DNA from: Cloeon dipterum
Lineage: Eukaryota; Arthropoda; Insecta; Ephemeroptera; Baetidae
Assembly: GCF_949628265.1 (NCBI RefSeq)
Contig: NC_088787.1
Location: forward strand, 11,708,501 to 11,772,500
Length of the DNA: 64,000 nucleotides
Direction: 5' to 3'
Positions 25,401 to 37,400 of this stretch are shown here, piece by piece. The number at the start of each line of letters is the position of its first letter. The first letter of the stretch is position 1. The translations under genes and the position numbers were made by a program. The notes under the pieces were generated by a model. The model worked only from the letters and a program-made list of their open reading frames with translations, was not told the origin of the DNA and did no database searches.

Positions 25401-27394
25401 AACCTCAGCACCATTTTGAAGGTTTCTATAGAAGATTGGACAGAGCAGTTGACTAATCTGGGGGGGCATTCTGTGCTGAACTTCTAGAACATTGGGAACC
25501 ATTCCATTTTTAACCAACCGCTCGAACAGAGAGACGTCTAAGTAAAATTTAGAAAGTTCGTGGTTGTTGACGGTTGGCCGCAGTTGTTGGTGATCCCCTG
25601 AAAAGCAAAACAAGTTATTTTAAAAAATATTTAAATCCATTAAAAATTTTCAATTATGCTATGGGAAACCGCTTTAATCTGGAGTGTTCTTCTTTTGGAT
25701 TTTTGAAATCCAGCCTTTGAAATAAAAATTAAATGCCCTTGACTTAAGTTTATGTTGGTCCAGAAAACGCAGTCCAAATCCGGGAAAGCACCAGAAGTGC
25801 GGGATGACCGGCTTAACGCATAATATTATAAACAACCCAAAAACCCTAAATAAACGAAACCCGTGAGTTACACAGGTATGATAATTATATAGATTTTAAT
25901 TTAATCACACGATTTTTCGTACTTAATAAGTGGGAATAATGAGATAATTTTGTGTCTCTCTCACCTATCAAAATCATTTGTTTGATTTTCGAACTCAAGG
26001 ACGCAACCACATGTGCCTCGAAAATTTGAGCGGCTTCTTCAACAATGACTGGAAAAGCATGCAAAATAAATAAACTATCCATTTTAAAACACAAAGCCAT
26101 GAACATACCGTTTGTGCAACCGAGCTTATGCCTAATTTCCATGTGGTTTCGCGCCGCCGCCGTTGTTGTCATTCCGACCACAGCCATTTCGCTCGCGTTA
26201 TACCAACGTGCATTAGAATTGCCCTTAAGACGGTTAAAATTATAGCTATCCAACTCAGGGCATTGTGACTGGCCCCCGAATCGCAGGATTTGAGTCGTGA
26301 ATTTCAGCACGCCAAGCATAAACTGGTCCAAAGCACGATTTGTCTTGCACAAGACCAAGATAGGCCCTTCTATTCCGAAATCTTCCTTGTTTTTAATCAT
26401 GATCTCGGTGATTTTGAGTGCTACATAGGTCTTTCCTGTGCCAGGAGGTCCTTGAATCAGCGCGATTTCGCTATTCACAGCATTTTTAATGGCGCATAAC
26501 TGCGGAAAATTAACTCCTAGCGCCACAAGTTCGGACCGTGGGTCGGGGCGTTTTGAGTCAAGGCAACTTTGGCCATTTGGCCCGTCAAAGAAGATGCGTC
26601 TACGATCCAGGTTATTCACTTTCTTAACCTGGGCTTCAATAATGTAATGGGGCATTAGCATGTCATCTGGGTTTATGTCTTTAATCGCCCCAAGAACCTG
26701 TAATTAAAATAATAATAATATTAATATTTTCAATTTATAAAATATATATGTATTTAAAATTAGGTGTATTTAATGGTTGCCAAATTTAAATAAGTCTGTA
26801 AAAAATTTGAGGTAGATATAAGTAGATAGGAATTGGTAACTATACCTGTTTATAAGGTTCAAAGTAAACCTCGCATTCCATCATGGTGTAAGTCCTGTGT
26901 TTTTGGCCCTCGTTTTTGAATTCACCATCGCAAAAGTCAATGGAAATTTGCCAATTTGCTATATGTTTACACTTGACAATTGCAATGAGATAATTGTTGA
27001 AATTGTCGCATGTTAACAACACTATCGACCCGGGCAACAGCAGCTTGCCTTGATCGGGATTGTTCTTTCCGGCTGGTGAACAGAATTTAAGAAGTCCACT
27101 ACCCTTATCATGGCAGTTACAGCTTATGAAGTTTTCCTTCACGTTATTTGAGTCGCAGAAACGCACATTATTATACATATTTGGGCCCCTTATTATTGCG
27201 CCATTATTTTTACGCGCAGTTTGAACTTCATTTCTGAGCTTCCATATAAAGTCCTCCTTCAAAAGTTTGGAAAAGGTGTGGAAGTATAAATTGGCATTGA
27301 CAAAACTTCCTCTTTCGATGCTGCTTGGCAAGGATCGTGGTGCGAATTCAATTTCTTCGTGAGTTGGGTAAATGCTGCTGTTCTTGTAGGATTT
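22401..27394 (-). CDS. ZNFX1: ZNFX1-like SF1 RNA helicase with NFX1 zinc fingers, incomplete at both ends
   Basis: Exons (high to low): 27394-26846, 26697-26109, 26048-25965, 25597-25323, 25263-24734, 22653-22401, in all 2280 nt or 760 codons with in-frame junctions. It shows the ZNFX1 pre-helicase domain (RGSFVNANLYFHTFSKLL; VYFEPYKQVLG), then Upf1-like SF1 motifs: Walker A GPPGTGKT, CKTNRALDQ, motif II VEEAAQ, GDHQQLRP, QHRMPPQ, VVDDFQGEE, and NRVCVALSRAK. The last exon is a Cys/His-rich NFX1 finger (CGHSCFAVCH). ZNFX1 binds RNA; mammalian orthologues act as antiviral dsRNA sensors, and the nematode protein acts in small-RNA inheritance. The family is usually near 1,900 residues. Here the first visible exon starts at an acceptor without an initiator Met, the N-terminal repeats are absent, and the last exon ends at a donor (GTAAAG) with no further finger exon found before TOPBP1. 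It could be a truncated paralogue or a gene broken by rearrangement. The catalytic motifs are intact. The intron 22654-24733 contains a palindromic element. Confidence 0.85.
22778..24716. mobile_element. 1.94-kb palindromic (foldback) element inside a ZNFX1 intron
   Basis: The left arm (22778 to about 23686) is an almost perfect reverse complement of the right arm (about 23807-24716), roughly 909 bp each. I noticed a single substitution in the outer arms (22960 against 24534), which is synonymous in the 99-codon frame present in both arms. The arms begin and end with ggaaggatcc/ggatccttcc. Flanking CAAA (22774-22777 and 24717-24720) is a possible 4-bp target duplication. The spacer of about 120 bp is asymmetric and carries a 16-bp inverted pair. 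Without the element the host intron would be about 140 nt. The 99-codon frames resemble no family I know, and they may be a by-product of the sequence. It fits a foldback or long-TIR non-autonomous DNA transposon. Confidence 0.85.
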
Positions 27395-27489
27395 CTGTAA
27401 CACAAAAAGTTATAATTTATTTAGTTTGAATTTTTGTAGTACTATATTGAATGGTTCCCTGAGTAATAGATAAAAACTACCTGCTGTCT

Positions 27490-27905
27490 TAACTGCATAA
27501 AAAAATATCGCCTGAGAATGTTCTAAGAATATACCGACTTCGCCCAGGATTAATCTAAAAAATTAATTATATATGAACTTTTGATACGGTTTTTCGTGAT
27601 ACTGGATTAATCTGTAGATTGTTTTCTGAGAATATTCTCAGGATGATCTAGGATTATTCTGCCGGGCTTTGTATCAAAAAGCTCTAAAGAATGATCCTAG
27701 AACATTCTCAGAATATACTTCTGGATTAATCTTTGGATTGATCTTGGATTAATATATAGCGTATCAAATCTTTACTTTAGATTATTTTTTTAGGATAATC
27801 TTAGAATGTTCTTAGGTTGTTCTAATATCATTTTAAGGTTAGCATAAAGTGTGACAAAAATTATCCCTAAATAATTCTTAAAATCAACTTCAGAGTGTTC
27901 CTAGA
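27490..27905. repeat. Degenerate repeat dense in GAA..TTC palindromes
   Basis: Short palindromes such as gaatgttctaagaat, tgagaatattctca and tagaacattctcagaat recur together with ggattaatc motifs. A shorter, similar block lies at 60958-61048 (atctcagaatgatcc, gagattattctaggg). This looks like a dispersed element built from short inverted units rather than coding DNA. Confidence 0.45.
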
Positions 27906-28737
27906 ATATTACAAAATACTTTATTATTGCGATTTAATTGGGAATTATTTAAATAATCACAAACCTAATTTAAATTTTAAAAATATGCATTATTTATTAG
28001 TTATCAATCATATCACATAATTATAGCTACAAAATTTTATATCATACGATGCCAGCACTGCCTATCTGGAAGCCCAAACTGCAGAACTTTAACGATTGCA
28101 TCTTTTTTCGTCGTGCAAAATGTCACCGGAAGGCTCTTGAAGCTAAAAAAAAGGGAGAGACTCAAAGAAAAAACTAAATAATATCTTTTATTTCAATTAG
28201 CTTTGCTTAGAAAATGGAAGGTTCAAGTATATGTAAAAATCATGCATAATATTTTTCCATTTTCCATGCAAAGCCAATTGAATTAGAATGTGTAGTAAAA
28301 ATTCTCGTAAGCGTACTACAAATGCCACCGCGATTTACATGGAAAAATTGCATTTTTCATCACCGACTGACAGTTTCCGCCACCCAAACTTATTTACGGG
28401 GTTCTAATTATGATCTTAAGGACTGGCAAGAATCCATTATCAAAATATAGGAGGCAAAAACCGTACAAGTTAGCGGCGAAAAGTGTAATTTTACCATAAA
28501 ACCGTTGGATTTGAAAGTTGCGCGATCTGTTTTAATTTCTTTGTATCTACGCTATAATCTATAAAATGAGACTTACCTTGTTAACCGCTGGATCCAGGCC
28601 ATCCGTCCGAGTCCGCGGGACGTCCGTGTTGTCCCTTACTGGCGGCGTCCAGCGTCCTGCGTCCGTTAATAACTTTAACTTTGAACGGCGTTTGACCTTG
28701 ACCGTTGACGCGTTAGGCAAAGAGAGCGAAGCAGGAT

Positions 28738-28983
28738 TTAAAAGGGCGATTTTAGTGTGCGCGTGGTAGCGGCGGCTGCACATGCATGCACGCACTTGCA
28801 TGGAATGTGTAAGTTAAGTGTAAGTCTCTTGCTGCTGCTGCTCGCCAGTCCTGCTACCACCGCCCGTCGCCCCTCCCCCGCTCCACAACAGAGGCAGGCA
28901 GCAGGCAATCAGGCATTCCATGCAAGTGCGTGCATGCATGTGCAGCCGCCGCTACCACGCGCACACTAAAATCGCCCTTTTAA
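28738..28983. repeat. Perfect 70-bp inverted repeat with 106-bp spacer
   Basis: Positions 28738-28807 and 28914-28983 are exact reverse complements. The arm starts ttaaaagggcgatttta and includes the alternating-purine-pyrimidine stretch catgcatgcacgcac, so it could form a strong cruciform or hairpin. The GC-rich spacer has no coding signal. No target duplication is evident at the arm ends. Confidence 0.8.
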
Positions 28984-30076
28984 CCCTTTTTTGTCCTTCT
29001 GACCTTTATTTTTAAATTTGCCCGTTTGTCGGTAGCATGAATTAAGACTCTTTGTGTTAGGAAATTAATTTTTTCAATCGAATTTATGATTTTTTTACCT
29101 TTTTTAATCTGGGCTGCTTCTTTGAAAAAAAGGCATTACAATTTTGTGTTAAATAATGCAAAAGGTTATAAACGCACACATGAAATTCAACATCATCGCC
29201 AACGAAATTACACGAGACATTATAAAGCTAACAGGGACCGATGATGCGTCTGATATCTTTTAGACGCAATTTTTTTAAACTCGTGTGACGCTCTTTGGCC
29301 TGATCTACCCCAACGTGCGCCAGCAGATCGAAGGCGCGTTATTGCGCGTCTGCCGGCAGCTTCGCATAAGAACAACCAAATTTTTGCAGTGGGGTTATTC
29401 CGAAAAAATGCGGGTTTTTGCGATCCCCGCACTCATGGTTTCACCAAGAGACCAAAATTTAAACCTTTCATCGTAATTTTTTGAAATTTCTGAACTTTTT
29501 GGCACAAAATCCCATGAGTTGGCGGTGTTATTGGGACCCGGGTTTCAGCAACTCAAACTGAAAATCCTTAGACTTTAAATGCAGCAATTGCTGCCGATAT
29601 AACTGGCCCTCGTCCCGCTGCAGATTGTCCCTGTCCCGAATTACTAAATTCGGGTTGGATGGCAGGGAGCGAGCGGCGCGGGAAGTAAAGGAAGTTTGTG
29701 CGCTCGCCGGCTACCGCTCACCGCGGTATGGGGACCGCCGTGCACGGCGGGTTACCTTCGCGCCGCCCTCGTCGCTGCAGCAGGTAACATACTTACGCAA
29801 TTGCCTTGCAGCGCTCCCAAGTGCATTTCTTAATTCTCTCGGGGCGAATTCAAGAATTGAGGTACTTTTACTGAATATATTTGTGAAGTGATTTTAGTGT
29901 TTTTATTTAAATTGGTTTATATTTTTATTGCATTTTATTGAAATATTATTATTGATTTACAGTGTGCACGCTTGTAATTTAGCAATCCGCGCAAGGCCGC
30001 TTTGAGCGCGCGCGTAAGACACTCTTTACGAGACTCTTTACTCGGGGTAATTGTCTCTTATTCCGAGCATTATTTT

Positions 30077-31326
30077 TCTAAAAATGGGGGAAATAGGAGG
30101 AGTAAAGCAGCAGGGTTGCGTCCCAAGGCAGAGTCTATTAAGGGTAGGGGTTTTGGAGGAGATCTAATCAGGTTTTATTTAAATTGCTTTCATATTCGCC
30201 CTACATAATTTGTCTTAGTGCAGTAAAAATTTTCCTGATTGTGAGTAATGTGACGATTACAACACACTTTAAAAAATACTCCGCTACCTAACAAGAGCAG
30301 TCAATTGCGCGGCCGTGCAGTCTTTTAACCGATTCTGGAAATTTGTTTATAATTAAGCCGTTTGCGGCACTGCATTATACTGCATATGCTTCAATTTTGA
30401 ATAAAAAAAATTAAACCTATGCTAGCGGTCCATGCAAGTTGAACTGCCAAAAATTCACTCCACTTCGAAATATTCTATCAGCATATTTTTATACTGGGGC
30501 TATGACCGAGGCGAATTGTAAAATATTCCCATGTGCACCCCCGCAGCTCACGGTCAATGAGCTTGCAGCACGTGCAGGATGCTCTTTTGTGAGCGCTTTT
30601 CTTTGTGTTAAAAGCAGCCCTTCACACTGCACCTGTTGCCGCACTAGCAGCATGGCAACTGCAAAAGTGATAGGTGGAAGAATTTATTTCTCGATACGGC
30701 CGCTTCTTCTAATAAGTATTCTATCTCTTTTTAGAAATAAATATTATTGCAAACTCTAGATTGCCAAAGATATATCTTGATACAAGAGGTTAGTGCCACT
30801 TTGACCATGCGGGCGCCGACGGGCCTTCGGCTTGCGCGGCCGAAAGGACCTCGCTTCGCAAAATCGTCGGCTGCCAAAGCGCGCGCCGCAACACAGCGCT
30901 CCACAAGATCGTGCGTGGGATGCATTAAAAAATAACGTCACATAAAAAAATTCACCGCGAGTGGACCGGCACCATTGAGGCGCATCGTCTGTTGTAGAAA
31001 AAATTGTCCGCCGGCCCACGGGGCCCCTGCCAGACCACGAAAACCAAAATTTTGAAATGTCGCAATGTTTTGCACCTTCAAAAATTCCTATGGGTCGCAC
31101 GGGCAAACACCGATGTCGGCCGGACTCGCCGCAAAGTAGCGGAATTTTCGGAATTTTGGTCACTTGATATTTATTGGCCACTTACCAGTTGCCAATTAGG
31201 GCGAATATGAAAGCAATTTAATTAAAACTCGACTAGATTCTCTCCTACACCCCTACCCTTAATAGACCCTGCCTTGGGACGCAACCCTGCTGCTTTATTT
31301 CTCCTATTTTCCCAATTTTTAGAGTG
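30077..31326. mobile_element. 1.25-kb element with about 120-bp inverted terminal repeats
   Basis: The sequence 30077-30203 (containing gcagggttgcgtcccaaggc) recurs inverted at 31199-31326 (gccttgggacgcaaccctgc), imperfectly, with several mismatches and short indels. The enclosed 1 kb shows no recognisable transposase. A degenerate non-autonomous DNA transposon is the simplest reading. Confidence 0.55.
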
Positions 31327-32292
31327 TTAACATTTCGAGAAAAATTATTACTCCAAAGAAATGATATATACGCAGCACTCGCCTGCACACATCAACTGCA
31401 TATTATCGGTTGGTGGCACTGGAAAAGGGATAAATTTTTATTTTTCTCATGAAAGGAACGATGAGTTAAGGAATCCCTTTGTAAAGCAATTTTACAACGA
31501 AACACGTGTTTACACAATGCCCATACCTCCTCGCTGGAAGCCTGAGCGCAAGGAGAGGCACGGCGTGAAGCAATGTATTATTTTTGCTGCTGAGGAAAAC
31601 TTTGTCCGGCCGCTGCAAAACATAAAACGATCGTTCTTGGGTGGGCCGTTTGCCTGCTGCCGCGCGTTGGGACAGACCTGGTAGGGTGTTTTGCCATCTT
31701 TGCTGCTAGCCAGTTTTAAAAATATGATCTGCCCTGAAATGCTAAAATGTATCCCATGCCTTGAGACTGCTAGGAATGACTGAACAATACGAGCTAATAA
31801 CTGGCTGGTAATAAAATGTTGACATTATGCTCACAATATTTTTTACTCAATATAGTTAATATTAATGAATAATTCATCTAGAACAATAACACTTAAGTTG
31901 GATACGAAATTTCTAAATTATAAATGTTTCGTTAACTGCTTCAACAAAACCTGCCGCATTTTATTTTTTTTATTTTCGCCCCCCTGGCCTCAACTTCACG
32001 TTGGGAGGTGCACTATGCGAGGGTGCAAAATCGCGAGCCATATACGTGCCAGAATGTGAAAAAATGGGTTAAATTACGATCCCCATTTATTATTTTTTGA
32101 GCCGTGGTAAATGCGTTCTTCCCGTGGTTGCAACATCTTATTCTGTCTGCATGTACTGGCCGCCACTTGTTGTCGTCTTTGCCGCACATGTATTGTGACA
32201 AAAGCGCACTAGCTCCGTCATGCGTCGTTCCCAGGTATAAAATCTTTTGTGTCCTTCTCCACCTGCATCGTGTCATTTATTTGCCCCGCACT

Positions 32293-32822
32293 GGGGAATA
32301 CACAATTAACCCTCTGCGTGCAGATATTTTGTTTGCTCAACAGGCCTTCACGCTCATTCTTTTGCAACCATCAGACCATAAATGGAGGTAGAGCCCAGCC
32401 TGGCCAGCAGAATTTCCAGTAAAATACAAAAAAGGTTTCTCTTTGGAGAGGAATTTTTCCAACATGGCCATGCTGCTGAATTTATTACTGGGTGCCTCAT
32501 AGATACATTTAGTAATAGTTTCGATTTTAATTCTATTACTGTTCATCGTCCATATAGACTTGTAATCAGTGTTTTCATTGCATTTAGATCAAGCCATTAT
32601 TTTTCCTAGCAGAAATGAATTAATAAAGGTGTAGAAATAATATTACTTGATTGTCCTCATTAATTAAGGTTGAGATTTTTATTATGCCTCGATATGGGAT
32701 TTATTAGAAAAGGATGAATTGATATTATAAATAATATTTATTATACAGTTGGAGCCGAAACATTAATCTAGGAATAATAAAAATCCCAACTTCATTCATT
32801 TTAGAATATTTTCTATCGCAGA
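32293..32822 (+). mobile_element. 5'-truncated LINE copy, 3'UTR only
   Basis: About 530 bp from gggaatacacaattaac to gaatattttctatcgcag is repeated in the same orientation at 33029-33516 with roughly ten small differences and short indels. In the second copy this block directly follows the C-terminal end of a reverse-transcriptase-like frame, so this copy is read as the 3'UTR of the same LINE, truncated at its 5' end. Confidence 0.55.
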
Positions 32823-32849
32823 CCCAATGCTCCTAAAAGACAATGACCT

Positions 32850-33520
32850 AAACTTTTTCAAAAAGTGTGAGCGTGGAAAGACTGGTTTTGACGCGCGCGC
32901 GAGAATAACACAAAAGGTCGTGTACTGAGAGGTGATAGTAACCAACACCCCCGCCTCCAGCCGCCCCGCAGTGTTTCCGGCCAGCGCGCTTTCTTCTTCA
33001 GGGTGGTCAAGCCATGGAACGATTTGGGGGATACACAATTTACCCTCTGCATTCAGATATTTTGTTGGCTCAACAGGCCTTCACGCTCTTTCTTTTGAAA
33101 CGATATGGAGGTAGAGCCCAGCCTGGCCAGCAGAATTTCCAGTAAAATACAACAAAGGTTTCTCTTCGAAGAGGAATTTTTCCAACATGGCCATGCTGTT
33201 GAATTTAACTGGGTGCCTCATAGATACATTTAGTAATAGTTTTATAGACTTGTAATCAGTGTTTTCATAGCAATTAGATCAAGCCATTATTTTTACTAGC
33301 AGAAATGAATTAAATTTCTGATGGTGTAAAAATAATATTACTTGATTGTCCTCATTAATTAAGGTTGAGATTTTTATTATACCTCGATATGGGATTTATT
33401 TGAAAAGGAAGAATTGATATTATAAATAATATTTATACAGTTGGAGCCGAAACATTAATCTAGGAATAATAAAAATCCCAACTTCATTCATTTTAGAATA
33501 TTTTCTATTGCAGACACCCC
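32850..33520 (+). mobile_element. 5'-truncated non-LTR retrotransposon tail with RT C-terminus
   Basis: A plus-strand frame from about 32895 to 33030 reads RARENNTKGRVLRGD, then RAFFFRVVKPWNDLG, the characteristic C-terminal end of many LINE reverse transcriptases (F-x-R-V-V-x-P-W-N-x-L). The following 490 bp is the shared 3'UTR. The frame is interrupted upstream and no endonuclease or catalytic RT motifs remain, so this is a dead fragment. Confidence 0.6.
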
Positions 33521-34149
33521 GATAATTTACTCCGCATATCAGGAACGAATTTCGTTACTTTTGCTAGCCATACTATGGATTAAATTTTCTGAGAACTTAC
33601 CTCATCATCTCGTGAAGCCATTTTGATCGCAACCGTTCAGCAGAAATGACAGGTAATGCAGTAAAAATTAATTACTGGCTATGAGAGCACGTGGTTCTGG
33701 TTGAGGAGTAGCGATGAATCTCTCGTCTCAAGCGCCAACGACCATATATACCACTACGACTACTCCTGCTTGTTTCCCTCCTCACTATGTAATGTTTGTG
33801 AATCATCCCTTCAGAGCGCTGCTCTGTCGTGCAACCTGAGCAAATACACGCTATGCACATGCCATCTGTCTACCATGGGTTAAATTTCTATATTTATTTT
33901 TAGGGTTGCCATTAAAAAAATAGATGCAAATAAATCATTATACACTGGATTTTTTATTTGAAATTACCGCTCGCAAGGATATTAAACTAAATTGAAAGGC
34001 AAAATAAAGAATAATAATTTTAATAAGGCAATTTAAAAATAACAATTATTGCAAAACAAAATAAAAAATTTAATGGCCAGTTTTGCAATACATAAAATTT
34101 AAGATCATGGGATTTTGAATTATTTCATGGAAAGATAATACTACTCTTT

Positions 34150-34340
34150 CAAACCTTCCAAAGGTGTCAAAGCGGCCAGACAGACTTCAACGCGAGAGCA
34201 AGAATTATTCAGGGGCGCGCCCTGCGAGATCCCCGCCTCCAGCCGCCCCCGGCGAGAGCAGCTTTTGGCTGAAGCGCCTTTTCATAGGGCATGTGAGCCC
34301 TGGAACGACCTGCCACCGATTTTAAAAGACTGCAACACAT
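34150..34340 (+). mobile_element. Relic of another LINE RT C-terminus
   Basis: This stretch aligns by eye with 32890-33020: cgcgagagcaagaattattcagg, then ccccgcctccagccgccccc, then gtgagccctggaacgacctgcc, which translates VSPWNDLP in one frame. It is more diverged from the other two copies and frameshifted, and it ends about 120 nt before the ThrRS 3' end. Confidence 0.45.
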
Positions 34341-34430
34341 AAAAATTGCAATTTTTAAAGGGTTTATCCTTTTAAGAAAATGGAATGCAGAGAACTGAAA
34401 CAGATATTTAAATAAGTAACTATGCAGTCC

Positions 34431-34436
34431 TTTATT
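34431..34436 (-). terminator. Poly(A) signal of the ThrRS gene
   Basis: TTTATT on the plus strand gives AATAAA on the minus strand, about 26 nt downstream of the ThrRS stop codon (34462-34464). Confidence 0.6.
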
Positions 34437-34461
34437 TCACTTGTTGATAAGAAATTATCCG

Positions 34462-37400
34462 CTAAAAAGTATCCTCGCAGTTAGTGCGCGAGCTTTTCAG
34501 AGCGTTGAACTTTTCAACGACTTCTAGAATCGAAAATTCACCGTGCACTTTTTGATCTCGAGTGCGGACATTAACGGTACGAGCAGTCTTTTCTCGTTCG
34601 CCAACAACTATGACAGAGCAAAAGTCGGATTAGTACCTTTCATTCCATACAATCATCAGCCAACAGAATACCTAAAATGAAGTTGTACTGAGCTAGTTGG
34701 GCGTTCCTGATTTTCTTGTTCATGGTGTCGCCGGAGTCCACGTCAGCCTCACAGACGAAGCCAGCGTCGTGGATATTTTTCTTCACTTCTTGGGCATACG
34801 CGTCAAACTGCGGGCCCACTGGGATGACGATGCACTGCCGCGGCGATAGCCAAAAAGGCCACTTTCCAGCGCAAGATTCGGTGATAATAGCAATCATGCG
34901 CTCCACGGAACCAAGGATGGCGCGATGAATTATCACAGGCCGAATTTTATCCCCGTTATCACTAAAAAGGGTAACGTAAAAGAAGAGCCAATCAAAGAAA
35001 AAGTAGTGTCTTACTTGATGTAGTTTAGATTGAATTGGATTGGAAGTTGGAAATCCAACTGAATTGTAGCGCACTGGAAGGGTCGCTTCAAGGCGTCATT
35101 TAAAGTTATGTCTATCTTTGGACCGTAAAAGGCACCATCGCCAGGGTTCAGGGTCCATGGATATCCAAAGGCATCCAGGCTGTCAGCTAATTGCTGAAAT
35201 AAAATATTTGTTAGAAACTGGTTTTTATAAAAAGGTTTAATTTTTTTAGATTTCTCACATTCCAATCGGTGATTTTTAAATATGGTATTAACTGAATTTA
35301 AGAATATAAGAGAACAAATTTTGAAGATATATTTATTTGCGTCATAAAGAATTCAGATGAAAGACACAAGTCAAAAATTAACCAAACATTATCCATATAA
35401 CAACTGTAAAACAAGCACATACATTTAAATTTATTTATTTCCTTTTATAAACCTTTTCAAGGATTTGAATTTTTGGATTTAATTGCATTTACATAATTTA
35501 TTTATCACTTTGATGTAGACGATGGGGAAAATTTATATTACTTAACAAGCAATGAGGAAAAACATTAAAAAATGTAGCTTTTTGAGACGTGCATTTTGTA
35601 AATATTTTTTTAATCATATAACCTGCAAACAATTCCCTCTTTGATTATATTAGCAATTAAACACACTTAACCAAATAATTTTATTAATAGATCTCACCTT
35701 TTCAGCATCATCCCAGACAGAAATCTCTCCAAGAAAAGTTACAGGTCTGGTTGACAGCTTGAGTTGAAGAGTGAATCCAAATACAGAGTACACATGATTT
35801 AGGAAGTCAAGCGCTCCAGAAATTTCATCTTTAATCTGTTGAATTTTCCTCTGTTAGAAAATTGATATCTTCTTGGCTCAATACTCAAACCTGATCAATG
35901 GTGCAGAAAATGTGCGCATCGTCTTGCTGGAACCTCCTCACGCGAGTTAGGCTGGAAAGGGTGCCAGAGAGCTCATTCCTGTGCAGTACACCAAAGTCTG
36001 CAATGCGCAGTGGCAGTTCTCTCCAAGAGCGCGGTCGAAAGTCAAACAAGAGACTATATGGTCAGCATTTAATTAGTCATTGTAGGACGTTGAAAATTAG
36101 AGAAAATTAACGAACCAGTGACCAGGGCAGTTCATTGGCTTAAGGGCGTAAGTCTCTTTCTCCACCGCAAAACTGAACATGTTGGCCGCGTAGTGGGCCC
36201 AGTGGCCAGAGATCTCCCACAGCTTAACATTGTGGATATTGGCAGAAACAACCTCTTGGAATCCTCGTTTCCAGTACTCTTCGCGCAAGAACTCGATGAG
36301 CTTATTGTGTATCCACGCTCCCTTCGGCAGAAATATGCATGAGCCAGGACTGAGCTCATGGAAGAAGAATAGCTCTTGTTCCTTGGAAAATTAAGGACAA
36401 TATTAGAATCTTGCTAGTTTCAATGCCATGACACAAATAAGTTAAAAAAAATAACAAGCAATGTTGGATAGAGGGTTGCATTTTCTAGCCATACCTGTTT
36501 TCTTTTACAACGCTGATGTTTTCCTTTTTTTATTAATTGATTTTTACCCAGTTTCTTGCACGAGAAATGCAAGAATTAAATTTTACGATTTTTTCAAATC
36601 AAATTAAATATAGAAAATAAGGGGTTAAAGGAGACAAAATTTTGCCACATTGTAGAGTTATTAATTTAAAAATGCTATTTCTGCCCTAAACTGTGCCAGA
36701 ATATCCTGACTAGTCGTAGCTCAAGTCGAGGTAATGGGAAATAAATTAATATTATAAACCTATCAGTCTTATATAAGTGAAAATAGAGTCCGGTAAAATT
36801 TGAAGGTAAACCCAAGTGAACTGCATTTTCAAACAAATTCAAATTTTGTGGGTTTTTTTACAGCCCAGGATTTAATAGGCAGATTCATTCGAATATGGGC
36901 GCAGAGCTCTCCACAACATGTAAATAAAACAAATATTAAAGAATGGGGTTAAAATTTCAATTTTACCCACAAGGAATTTACAGAAAAATTTGGATTATTT
37001 GCTTTAAAGATAAAATTAGTTTTCAGAATTTACGAATTTATTTTTTTCGTGGAAAATTATTTAAGGGGCCAAAAATGTAAGTTAAGCGGAAATAATTTTT
37101 AAATTCATTAGAGAACATTGAAAATATTTTCAATGAACGTCCATTATAGATAAAAGGCATTCTTTCTTAGAAACTGCTACATACTTTTCCAATTTTCCTG
37201 TGGTCCCGCTTGGCTGCCTCTTCTTGAAACTCGATCCACTCTTTAAGCTGCTCGCTATCAGGGAATGAAATTCCGTAAACACGCTGCAATGATTCCTGGT
37301 CAGCCTTGCCTTCCCAATACGAGGCAGAGTTCTGTATAATTTCAATTACGGTGATGCACAAGATGCAGGCAATGCAGAAGTTTTGCTATACCTTGGTGAT

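Larger units (their letters stand above)
27395..34461. other. Repeat-rich region without a confident gene
   Basis: This stretch separates the ZNFX1-like fragment and ThrRS. Any upstream exons of the helicase should lie here on the minus strand, but I could not find them. What is visible is a GAA/TTC-rich repeat (27490-27905), a perfect 70-bp inverted repeat (28738-28983), a 1.25-kb element with about 120-bp inverted ends (30077-31326), and LINE 3' tails (32293-34340). A 107-codon plus-strand frame at 31361-31684 has no recognisable family. Confidence 0.6.

Noticed and set aside
31361-31684. 107-codon plus-strand frame in the repeat-rich gap
   Set aside because: No recognisable domain, no splice or start context, and surrounded by transposon relics.
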